Shown here one piece after another: positions 5,982 through 12,165 of a DNA stretch of 13,822 nt (position 1 is the first letter of the stretch; the number at the start of each line of letters is the position of its first letter). Both the position numbers and the translations under genes were made by a program. Location: the NCBI GenBank assembly GCA_020058565.1, contig JAGVDT010000089.1, positions 1 to 13,822 of the forward strand, in the 5' to 3' direction. Source of the DNA: Minisyncoccota bacterium (GTDB lineage Bacteria > Patescibacteriota > Minisyncoccia > Phycocordibacterales > UBA2100). The notes under the pieces are model-generated. The model ran no database searches, was not told the DNA's origin, and was given only the letters and a program-made list of their open reading frames with translations.

Positions 5982-6266
5982 ATGGCCACAACCAAAGCCG
6001 CCGGAACAGCAAAAAACCTCAACGACTCAAATCCGAAATACCTCGGCGTGAAGCGCGCTGATGGTGCTTCCGTCTCGCCGGGTGAGATTATTGTCCGCCA
6101 GCGAGGCACCAAGATCATGGCAGGCAAGAACGTTGCTATTGCCAAAGACCATACCCTGTTTTCACTTGCGACTGGCATCGTCAAATTTGCAACAAAACGC
6201 AAAGGAAATTTCGATGGCAAGACCAGCATCCGCTCGGTCGTGTCCGTTACGGCTGCAGCGAAGTAA
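5982..6266 (+). CDS. rpmA: 50S ribosomal protein L27
   Basis: The 94-aa protein matches bacterial L27, whose N-terminus reaches the peptidyl transferase centre. Landmarks are PKYLGVKRADG, then GEIIVRQRGTKIMAGKNV and KDHTLFSLATGIVKF (about 19-71), close to the family core VKRFGGQ...IIVRQRGT...DHTLFAL..G.VKF. The N-terminus MATTKAAGTAKNLNDS is a divergent form of MAHKKAGGS..NGRDS. It lacks the cleaved extension found in Firmicutes. L21 (rplU), its usual upstream partner, is not present. The ATG directly follows the CTANNNN heptamer array with no Shine-Dalgarno. Downstream lies the 204-nt structured element. Confidence 0.95.
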   Translation: MATTKAAGTAKNLNDSNPKYLGVKRADGASVSPGEIIVRQRGTKIMAGKNVAIAKDHTLFSLATGIVKFATKRKGNFDGKTSIRSVVSVTAAAK

Positions 6267-6288
6267 CCGGTTCTCAGAAATTACTCCT

Positions 6289-6492
6289 CTTGTTTATAAA
6301 AACGTGCCGCTCCATCGATCCTCGACCCAAGGGTCGAGGTATTCGCAAAGCGGCTACCATGGCGTTTTTGTTGGAAGCGGTGCGGCCCACCGGCCGCACT
6401 CAGTTGAAAGTTCGCCGATTCATCTCCACACAGCAAGCTGTGGGGTATTCTCGGCGAGCCAATAAAATCCCGACCGGCACGTTATAAACAAG
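6289..6492. ncRNA. 204-nt palindromic multi-hairpin element (MITE-like repeat or structured RNA)
   Basis: The ends are long inverted copies: CTTGTTTATAA-AAA-CGTGCCG (6289-6309) pairs with CGGCACGTTATAAACAAG (6475-6492), 18 bp with a 3-nt bulge. Three further hairpins lie inside: CCTCGACCC/GGGTCGAGG (6320-6339, AA between arms), GTGCGGCC/GGCCGCAC (6380-6399, loop CACC), and TCGCCGA/TCGGCGA (6412-6457) enclosing CACAGC/GCTGTG (6429-6442). An alternative pairing of AAAAACG with CGTTTTT (6363-6369) and GCCGCT with AGCGGC also exists. It sits between convergent rpmA and rplI and may terminate both. No target-site duplication is evident. A 65-codon TTG-started ORF across it (6290-6487) is probably a by-product of the repeat. 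Confidence 0.65.
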
Positions 6493-6513
6493 CGATAGCG
6501 TATCTGCGCTGCT

Positions 6514-6954
6514 CTACGCTGCGATCACCTCGACAGTGATCGTCGCACTCTTCTCTCCCAACTTTATTTCGACCGGCCATGAGCCGGTTTGTTTTATGGG
6601 CATTTTCGGATGGATGGCCTCCTCGGGAACGTCTATTCCCTGCTCCGTGAGCAACTTGGCGATTTCCTCGCCGCCGATCTTTTTGTAGAGATGCCCTTTG
6701 GGGTCCGTATTTGCGCGGAGCATCAGCGAGAATTTTTTGATTTTCTCGAAGATCGCATCCCATGCCTTCTCCTGTGCGGCGCGATGCGCTCGGTCCTCGG
6801 CATTCTTTTTTTCGAGATTTTTTAAAGCCTCTACCGTCGCCATTTGGGCCAATTTGCGCGGGATAAGACTATTCAGCGCGTATCCATCAGCCACATTCTG
6901 AACACTCCCTCTTTGACCTACCCCGGATACATCGCGCAATAGTATGACTTGCAT
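6514..6954 (-). CDS. rplI: 50S ribosomal protein L9
   Basis: The 146-aa length is typical for L9. The N-terminal rRNA-binding domain is clear: MQVILLRDVSGVGQRG then VADGYALNSLIPRKLA (about 1-36), matching the family MQVILLEDV..LG..GD.V.V..GYARN.L.P. A charged connecting helix (about 40-80) leads to the C-terminal domain with KIGGEEIAKLL, where KIFGSVT... is usual, so the SVT motif has been replaced. It stands alone: the usual rpsF-ssb-rpsR neighbours are absent. AATACT lies 6 nt before the ATG and there is no Shine-Dalgarno. I recall that some CPR groups lack L9, so its presence argues against those groups. Confidence 0.93.
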   Translation of the reverse strand: MQVILLRDVSGVGQRGSVQNVADGYALNSLIPRKLAQMATVEALKNLEKKNAEDRAHRAAQEKAWDAIFEKIKKFSLMLRANTDPKGHLYKKIGGEEIAKLLTEQGIDVPEEAIHPKMPIKQTGSWPVEIKLGEKSATITVEVIAA

Positions 6955-6960
6955 AGCCGC

Positions 6961-6966
6961 AGTATT
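6961..6966 (-). promoter_or_regulatory. -10-like box AATACT, 6 nt before the rplI start
   Basis: AATACT (four of six matches to TATAAT) is followed by GCGGCT and ATG at 6954 with no Shine-Dalgarno. A weak TTGCTC lies 17 bp further upstream. Same spacing as the other leaderless candidates. Confidence 0.3.
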
Positions 6967-6991
6967 GATCAGATTTTCTTCGCGAGCAAGT

Positions 6992-7020
6992 TTGTCAGAG
7001 ACGCCGGCTCATTGTACTAT
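6992..7020 (+). promoter_or_regulatory. Predicted promoter for the 97-aa membrane protein
   Basis: TTGTCA (6992-6997), 17 bp, then TACTAT (7015-7020) form a reasonable sigma70-like promoter about 32 nt before the ATG at 7053. The leader carries AAGGA (7041-7045) as Shine-Dalgarno, inside a small possible hairpin ATCTG/CAGAT. Confidence 0.45.
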
Positions 7021-7052
7021 CAACGGAGGAATAATCTGATAAGGACAGATCG

Positions 7053-7346
7053 ATGAAACAGCCTCACGCACGCACATTTAATCGAGCGATTCTCTATACT
7101 CTCGCGGCTGTGCTAGGCCTTTTGCTGCTCGGCGCTGCCGCAGATTGGAATGTGATGACGGTCAATCAAAAGGCCGTCGGCGTCGCGACGCTTTTCCTTA
7201 TCGCAGGGGTTGTCTTTCTCGTCGCCGAAGCAGACGCCCGAGGCACTGACGTGTATTTTCAGTTGCGCAGTACGCAACACTTGATTGGTTATGCGTTCCT
7301 TCTCATGGGCGCGGTGATACTGCTTGCTGCATTCTTCACGGTCTAA
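7053..7346 (+). CDS. Small integral membrane protein, 97 aa
   Basis: I do not recognise a named family. Three hydrophobic segments are visible: about 12-29 (AILYTLAAVLGLLLLGAA), 40-57 (AVGVATLFLIAGVVFLVA) and 76-95 (LIGYAFLLMGAVILLAAFF). The N-terminus is basic and the loop between TM2 and TM3 is polar (EADARGTDVYFQLRSTQH). The ATG is supported by AAGGA about 7 nt upstream and a promoter further up. The gene is flanked by a terminator-like hairpin downstream, so it is a single-gene unit divergent from rplI. No function can be inferred from context. Confidence 0.65.
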   Translation: MKQPHARTFNRAILYTLAAVLGLLLLGAAADWNVMTVNQKAVGVATLFLIAGVVFLVAEADARGTDVYFQLRSTQHLIGYAFLLMGAVILLAAFFTV

Positions 7347-7354
7347 TTCGGTGC

Positions 7355-7385
7355 GGGGCCGCCTCTAGTGCGGCCCCATTGTTTG
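7355..7385. terminator. GC-rich terminator hairpin
   Basis: GGGGCCGC (7355-7362) and GCGGCCCC (7370-7377) pair over a 7-nt loop, followed by ATTGTTTG, a short imperfect T-tract. It lies between the convergent 97-aa membrane protein gene and the S41 protease gene. Confidence 0.6.
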
Positions 7386-7401
7386 CAGCAACTCTCCACC
7401 A

Positions 7402-8661
7402 TCACCGTAGCAATTCAATCGCTTTTTCCATCTGAGGGTCACGATCAGCCGCGCGGTCCTCTTCGGTCACCTCCACCACATGATCCGGCGTAATTCCGTC
7501 GAGCGGAATTTGCTCTCCATTGGGCATGAGCCACCGCGCCACGGTGATTTTAAGGCCGGTGGTTTCCGTGATAGGTATCAGCTCCTGCACTGAACCCTTG
7601 CCAAACGTCGGGGCTCCCACGATAGTCGCCTTTCCATGGTGCTTCAAAGCACCGGCCAGAATTTCGGATGCCGACGCCGATCCCTCATCAACTAAAATAA
7701 CCATCTGCAAGTTGCTATTGAAAATATCGTACCCGCGAGAACGGTGATGTACATTTTCCTGGTGTCCCGCATAGTCTTCCGTGACGACGATCTTCCCGCT
7801 CGGCAGAAACCAGCTCGCCATATCGACCGCAGCTTCCAAGTACCCCCCGGGATTGCCGCGCACATCAAGAATGAGTTTACGGTTGCCGCTTTCGACAAAT
7901 TCGCGGAGTGCCGTGCGAAACAATTGCGGAGAATTTGCCGTAAAATTGTGCAGCGAAATGACATAGATACCGTTCCCCATATCTTCCGTATCGATAATCG
8001 GCAAGCTGATGGTGTCGCGAACAACACTCACATCCCGCGGCTCCGTCCATCCGTCACGCATCATGTGTAAAACAACGGTACTCCCCTTCGGACCTCGAAT
8101 GCGGTTGACCGCGCTCGTGATGTCGAGGCCTGTCGTCGAAATCCCGTCAATTTTAATCACGACGTCGTTTGGCTTAATTCCCGCCTTATCCGCCGGTGTG
8201 CCCTTGAGGGGGGCGACCACCGTGAGAACCTCGTCTTTGATCTCAATTTCCATTCCGACTCCGCTAAACTCGCCGCTCAAATCCTCTTCAAATTGCTTCT
8301 GTTCTACGGGAGGGAGAAAAAACGTGTACGGATCACCGAGCGACGCCGCAAGACCTTGTATCATTCCGTAGACACGACGCTCCTCGGGTGTTCCAGCCGG
8401 TTCCGGTTCTGTAGACGATGCGGTGCGCTCCGGCACCGATGCCGGCACAAATTGTTCGTCCATTATCCGCCATGCTTTCCACACTGGCGACAGATCCACG
8501 CCACGCGGCGGAACTTCAGCGCCAATGGCCTGCGCGACGGTCGCTGGCAACGCCGACTGCACCCGCGCGTTCCCCCCGATGGCAAAACCGCTCACAAAAC
8601 CGAGCGTCGTTAAAATCACGGCGCCGGCAACAAAAAAACGCATTGTGCGATCACTGTACAT
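7402..8661 (-). CDS. S41 family C-terminal processing protease (CtpA/Prc-like)
   Basis: Membrane-anchored periplasmic-type serine protease of 419 aa that trims or degrades exported proteins. A signal anchor occupies about 7-30 (MRFFVAGAVILTTLGFVSGF). A PDZ domain follows at about 135-215 (FSGVGMEIEI... GTPADKAGIKPNDVVIKIDG), then the S41 domain. The Ser-Lys dyad is intact: S330 in GSASASE and K355 in FGKGSVQ, 25 residues apart as in E. coli Prc. GNPGG at about 270 is the conserved oxyanion-region motif. The start is placed at ATG 8661 because GATACT with an upstream TGC lies 6 nt before it; ATG 8643 (MRFF...) is an equally good N-terminus. Longer in-frame starts would overlap the divergent antiporter gene and are rejected. 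Confidence 0.9.
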   Translation of the reverse strand: MYSDRTMRFFVAGAVILTTLGFVSGFAIGGNARVQSALPATVAQAIGAEVPPRGVDLSPVWKAWRIMDEQFVPASVPERTASSTEPEPAGTPEERRVYGMIQGLAASLGDPYTFFLPPVEQKQFEEDLSGEFSGVGMEIEIKDEVLTVVAPLKGTPADKAGIKPNDVVIKIDGISTTGLDITSAVNRIRGPKGSTVVLHMMRDGWTEPRDVSVVRDTISLPIIDTEDMGNGIYVISLHNFTANSPQLFRTALREFVESGNRKLILDVRGNPGGYLEAAVDMASWFLPSGKIVVTEDYAGHQENVHHRSRGYDIFNSNLQMVILVDEGSASASEILAGALKHHGKATIVGAPTFGKGSVQELIPITETTGLKITVARWLMPNGEQIPLDGITPDHVVEVTEEDRAADRDPQMEKAIELLR

Positions 8662-8667
8662 ACCGGT

Positions 8668-8676
8668 AGTATCGCA
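8668..8676 (-). promoter_or_regulatory. Extended -10 TGC-GATACT, 6 nt before the S41 protease start
   Basis: TGCGATACT is followed by ACCGGT and then ATG 8661. The TGn extension can replace a -35 box, and none is visible. It points to a leaderless mRNA and lies 43 bp from the opposite-facing extended -10 of the antiporter gene. Confidence 0.4.
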
Positions 8677-8715
8677 TATCGAGCACATTTTTTCTACCGC
8701 GTGCCTCGGTGCGTG

Positions 8716-8724
8716 TGGTACGAT
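8716..8724 (+). promoter_or_regulatory. Extended -10 TGG-TACGAT, 6 nt before the antiporter GTG
   Basis: TGGTACGAT is followed by TTCCGT and GTG at 8731. Transcription starting about 7 nt after the box would begin at the GTG itself. There is no Shine-Dalgarno sequence. This decides GTG 8731 over the in-frame GTG at 8701. Confidence 0.4.
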
Positions 8725-8730
8725 TTCCGT

Positions 8731-10431
8731 GTGGAACTGTTTGCACAAGTGAGCGTCCTTCTTGCACTCGCGGTTTGCGTCGCGATCGTAATGCGATTGC
8801 TTGGCCAGCCGCTCATCATTGGTCACATTTTGACGGGGCTTATGGCGGGGCCGTATGTACTCGGCATTCTGCACTCAAACGAAACCCTCTCGCTTCTAGG
8901 TGAGATTGGTGTGGCGATTTTGCTCTTTACCGTCGGTCTCCATCTTTCGCCCGACATTATTCGCCGCTTCGGCTCGGTGTCGATTATTACAGGTGTCGGG
9001 CAAGTCGTTATCACCTCGGCCATCGGCTTTTTCATATGTGTCGCGCTTGGATTCTCAACACTCGTGTCATTTTACCTGGCGGTAGCACTCGCTTTTTCGA
9101 GCACTATTATCATCATGAAATTAATAAGCGACAAGGGCGATATCGATGTCTTGTATGCGAAAATCGCAATCGGATTTCTTCTCGTGCAAGACGTCATTGC
9201 AGTGCTTCTTTTGCTTGCGATCCCGCTGTTTACGGCTGATGCCGCCTCGCTTTCCTCGTTCGCCCGCTTCGGTCTATCTGCCGTGTTTCTGATTGCTTTT
9301 TTGTACATTGCGTCGCGAATCTTTATATCGAAATTGAGCGCATTTTTTGAACGATCGCAGGAGCTACTGTTTCTCTTCGCGCTAACCTGGGGCGTCGGTA
9401 TTGCCGCTCTTTTTCGGGAGTTCGGCTTCTCGCTTGAAAGCGGCGCCCTCATCGCCGGTGTCGCACTTGCGACGCTTCCGTCTCGACGCGAAATTAGCGC
9501 GCGCCTTACGCCTCTGCGAGACTTTTTTATCGTACTTTTTTTCATTTATCTCGGTGCCCAGCTGCAGCTCGATGCGATCATCGGGTTATTGCCTACGGCA
9601 CTAATACTTTCTGGTCTCGTTCTTGTCGGAAATCCAATTATTCTTATGGGGATTCTGGGCTACCTCGGATACCGAAGGAAGACAAGCCTCCAGACTGGCT
9701 TCACCGTGGCACAAATTAGCGAGTTTTCACTCATCCTTGTTGCTCTCGGCGTTTCCCTCGGACACGTCTCCAACGAGGTACTCTCGCTTATTACCCTCGT
9801 CGGCCTTATGACCATCTTTGGCTCGACATACTTGGTCGCGTATTCCGACCGCATCTATGCTCGCGTGCAGCCGTATCTTGGCATTTTTGAACGCGCAGAC
9901 GCTCACGAAAAGCGGACGCGGCGCGAGCATTCCGACGTCGTTCTTTTTGGCTGTAATCGCATTGGGTACGATTATTTAGAAGCATTGGTGACCATGGGTA
10001 AACGCCTCTTGGTTATCGATTACGATCCGCAGGTTGTCTCGGCTGTCGAGGATGCGGGGGTCGCTGTCGCGTACGGAGACGCCGCCGATATTTCATTTCT
10101 TGAGACAATCGACTTCAGCCACGCCACGCTGATCATTTCTACCATTCCCGATCCGTCGACAAACGCGCTTCTCGTTCGTACGGTAAAGGAGCATAGTCCT
10201 GACGCGGTTGTTGTTCTCATCGCACACACCGTTGCGGACGCGCTTTCGCATTACGGCGATGGTGCTGATTACGTGGTGCTGCCGCATTTTCTCGGTGGAA
10301 AGCACGCGGCCGATCTTGTTCTGAAGCATCAAGACGTTAAGAAAAATTATTCACGATTGCGTGATTCGCATATTGCGCACCTGCAGCTTCGTGTCGCGAT
10401 CGGTCATGAACACCCCCCACGCCTTAACTAA
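8731..10431 (+). CDS. Kef-type cation:proton antiporter with RCK (TrkA-N) domain
   Basis: The 566-aa inner-membrane protein belongs to the CPA2 monovalent cation:proton antiporter family. Residues about 5-375 carry roughly a dozen hydrophobic helices. The ion-binding Asp motif is visible as LLVQDVIAV with D154. The helix preceding the cytosolic part ends near 375, and a basic linker (HEKRTRREH) leads to an RCK/TrkA-N domain (about 401-520) with a glycine-rich FGCNRIG and an acidic VIDYD (D430) for nucleotide binding. The GxGxxG motif is altered to GCNRIG. No TrkA-C domain follows. It likely exports K+ or Na+ in exchange for protons under nucleotide control. It is divergent from the S41 protease, with 69 bp between starts, and ends 28 nt before cysS. 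Confidence 0.9.
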   Translation: MELFAQVSVLLALAVCVAIVMRLLGQPLIIGHILTGLMAGPYVLGILHSNETLSLLGEIGVAILLFTVGLHLSPDIIRRFGSVSIITGVGQVVITSAIGFFICVALGFSTLVSFYLAVALAFSSTIIIMKLISDKGDIDVLYAKIAIGFLLVQDVIAVLLLLAIPLFTADAASLSSFARFGLSAVFLIAFLYIASRIFISKLSAFFERSQELLFLFALTWGVGIAALFREFGFSLESGALIAGVALATLPSRREISARLTPLRDFFIVLFFIYLGAQLQLDAIIGLLPTALILSGLVLVGNPIILMGILGYLGYRRKTSLQTGFTVAQISEFSLILVALGVSLGHVSNEVLSLITLVGLMTIFGSTYLVAYSDRIYARVQPYLGIFERADAHEKRTRREHSDVVLFGCNRIGYDYLEALVTMGKRLLVIDYDPQVVSAVEDAGVAVAYGDAADISFLETIDFSHATLIISTIPDPSTNALLVRTVKEHSPDAVVVLIAHTVADALSHYGDGADYVVLPHFLGGKHAADLVLKHQDVKKNYSRLRDSHIAHLQLRVAIGHEHPPRLN

Positions 10432-10443
10432 CCCCTCATGAGC

Positions 10444-10452
10444 TGGTAGGAT
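10444..10452 (+). promoter_or_regulatory. Extended -10 TGG-TAGGAT, 7 nt before the cysS ATG
   Basis: TGGTAGGAT is followed by GCTGCGT and ATG at 10460; the box overlaps an in-frame ATG at 10451, which cannot then be the start of a transcript from this promoter. It almost repeats the antiporter box TGGTACGAT. It lies 13 nt after the antiporter stop, so cysS need not rely on readthrough. Confidence 0.4.
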
Positions 10453-10459
10453 GCTGCGT

Positions 10460-11989
10460 ATGGCGCTTTTGGAGATTTTTGGGTACGTGTGGATGGGCAT
10501 CATTGATATGGGGTCGTATATTTTTGGAGGCTATGGCAAGCCGCGCCATACGCATACTGACGTAATCCTGCACAACACGCTCTCTGACTCTCTTGAAAAA
10601 TTCATACCTCTGAGAGCCGGAGTAGTAAAAATGTACAACTGTGGGCCGACAGTGTATGGGGAGCAACACATCGGCAACCTTTCGATGTTCGTTTTTACGG
10701 ACATCCTGCGCCGTACGCTCGAATTCAACGGCTACAAGGTGCAGCAAGTCATCAACATCACTGATGTGGGACACCTTGTCTCCGACGGCGACGAAGGTGA
10801 GGACAAAATGACCAAGGGCTTGAAGCGTGAAAAGAAAGCGTTGACCTTGGAAAATATGCGAACGCTTGCAGAAAAATACACCGAGATGTTTCTGCGCGAT
10901 CTTGCAATCCTTAACATTCAGACAGAAAGCACGAAGTTTCCTCGTGCATCCGACTATATACCGGCGCAGATCGCGATGGTGAAAGCGCTCGAAGAAAAAG
11001 GCTATGCGTATACGGGAAAAAGCGGCGTGTATTTTGATACCGCGCGTTTTCGCGAGTACGGCAAACTCGGCAATATAAATCTCGAAGGCCTCAAAGAAGG
11101 TGCTCGAGTGGACGCGAGCGATGAGAAGCGCAATCCGACAGATTTCCTCCTGTGGAAATTTGATGCGAAACTCGGCTGGGAATCTCCGTGGGGTCTAGGA
11201 TTCCCTGGCTGGCACATCGAATGCTCGGCGATGATCCGCTCGATTCTCGGCGATCGCATAGATATTCATACCGGTGGAATCGAACACATCCCTGTTCACC
11301 ACAACAATGAGATCGCGCAAAGTGAATCTGCAACCGGCAAAAAACCATTTTCGCGGTATTGGCTTCATCGAGCGCATCTGCAGTTGAATGGCGGCAAGAT
11401 CGCGAAATCGGGCGGTTCCCTCGTGTATCTTTCCGAAATCCTCGAGAAAGGTTACCACCCGATGGCCTTCCGCTACCTGCTTCTTGGCGCCCATTACCGT
11501 CAGCCGTCGAATTTTTCATGGGAATCGCTCGCAGCCGCGCAGACCGCGTATCTTAAATTGCGAAAAATAGTAGACGAATTACCCACTGATGGGTCAGGGT
11601 TCCCAGCGCCGTACGGCACGCGATTTACCGAAGCCGTAAACGACGATCTCAACACTCCGGCCGCGCTCGCCGTCGTCTGGGAAATGGTAAACGACAAGGA
11701 TATTGATCCGGCGAACCTCCGCTCCGGCATCCTTCACGCCGATGACGTTCTCGGACTCAATCTGGCAGAACAGGATGAAAAAGCTGTCGAACTCTACCGA
11801 AAAAAACTAGGGCAGACGGTCTCGACAGCCGAAATCCCCGACCGCGTCAAGGAACTCCTCGCGGAACGAGAACTCGCCCGCGCTGAAAAGCGGTGGGACG
11901 ATGCCGACGCTGCGCGCAAAAATATCGAAGGCGAAGGATATGTGATCGAGGACACGGGCGACGGCCCGCGTCTCCTTGCAAAGTTTTAA
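10460..11989 (+). CDS. cysS: Cysteinyl-tRNA synthetase
   Basis: The 509-aa class I synthetase attaches cysteine to tRNA(Cys). The HIGH motif reads HIGN (70-73) after the zinc ligand C61 in YNCGPTVYG. The other zinc ligands are C255 (WHIECSAM), H280 or H281, and E284 in PVHHNNEIAQSE. The KMSKS motif is altered to KIAKS (313-317). The region INITDVGHL and GEDKM is as expected. The N-terminus has about 33 extra residues (ALLEIFGYVWMGIIDMGSYIF) before the usual start of homology (LHNTLSD), with a hydrophobic patch; bacterial enzymes start near the latter. The C-terminal DALR-like and anticodon-binding part (about 350-509) is complete. ATG 10460 is chosen on the promoter position; ATG 10451 adds three residues. 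Confidence 0.94.
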   Translation: MALLEIFGYVWMGIIDMGSYIFGGYGKPRHTHTDVILHNTLSDSLEKFIPLRAGVVKMYNCGPTVYGEQHIGNLSMFVFTDILRRTLEFNGYKVQQVINITDVGHLVSDGDEGEDKMTKGLKREKKALTLENMRTLAEKYTEMFLRDLAILNIQTESTKFPRASDYIPAQIAMVKALEEKGYAYTGKSGVYFDTARFREYGKLGNINLEGLKEGARVDASDEKRNPTDFLLWKFDAKLGWESPWGLGFPGWHIECSAMIRSILGDRIDIHTGGIEHIPVHHNNEIAQSESATGKKPFSRYWLHRAHLQLNGGKIAKSGGSLVYLSEILEKGYHPMAFRYLLLGAHYRQPSNFSWESLAAAQTAYLKLRKIVDELPTDGSGFPAPYGTRFTEAVNDDLNTPAALAVVWEMVNDKDIDPANLRSGILHADDVLGLNLAEQDEKAVELYRKKLGQTVSTAEIPDRVKELLAERELARAEKRWDDADAARKNIEGEGYVIEDTGDGPRLLAKF

Positions 11990-12019
11990 CACACAAAGCC
12001 CCGCAAGAACGCGCGGGGC
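11988..12019 (-). terminator. Rho-independent terminator on the minus strand
   Basis: GCCCCGC (11998-12004) and GCGGGGC (12013-12019) pair over an 8-nt loop, and on the minus strand the stem is followed by TTTGTGTGTT. It lies just after the 24-aa gene and also after leuS. In the plus direction no T-tract follows, so it is a weaker terminator for cysS. Confidence 0.65.
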
Positions 12020-12025
12020 CGTACG

Positions 12026-12100
12026 CTACGAGATGGCATGAATAAGCACCACCCCGATGAAAATGCTGGAAAGTACTCCTGCCGTCAGAAGGAACCTCAT
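12026..12100 (-). CDS. 24-aa single-TM small protein
   Basis: A 25-codon frame encodes MRFLLTAGVLSSIFIGVVLI followed by HAIS. It is almost entirely hydrophobic with one Arg at position 2, which is what a single-pass membrane peptide or a type I toxin-like or regulatory small protein looks like. AGGAG (12107-12111) with 6-nt spacing is the best Shine-Dalgarno in the window. A promoter (TTGACT, 17 bp, TATAAT) lies upstream and a terminator directly downstream, giving a predicted transcript of about 140 nt. The frame is too short for standard gene callers. It is possible that the transcript is instead a non-coding RNA and the frame is chance, but three independent signals in the right order make a real gene likely. 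Confidence 0.6.
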   Translation of the reverse strand: MRFLLTAGVLSSIFIGVVLIHAIS

Positions 12101-12136
12101 CGGGCTCTCCTCGTCCGAACGCACGCACCGAAGTCC

Positions 12137-12165
12137 ATTATAACACCAAATAACACCTTAGTCAA
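12137..12165 (-). promoter_or_regulatory. Near-consensus promoter for the 24-aa gene
   Basis: On the minus strand TTGACT (12165-12160), exactly 17 bp, then a perfect TATAAT (12142-12137). The -35 overlaps the leuS stop codon. Transcription would start near 12130, about 30 nt before the small gene's ATG. It is the strongest promoter seen in the window. Confidence 0.75.

Noticed and set aside
6290..6487. 65-codon open frame across the structured element
   Set aside because: It starts with TTG inside one terminal repeat and ends inside the other, and its codons coincide with perfect hairpins; the palindromic structure explains the sequence better than a protein.
8662..8874. Upstream in-frame extension of the S41 protease
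   Set aside because: It would overlap the divergent antiporter gene by over 140 bp and put about 70 polar residues ahead of an obvious signal anchor.
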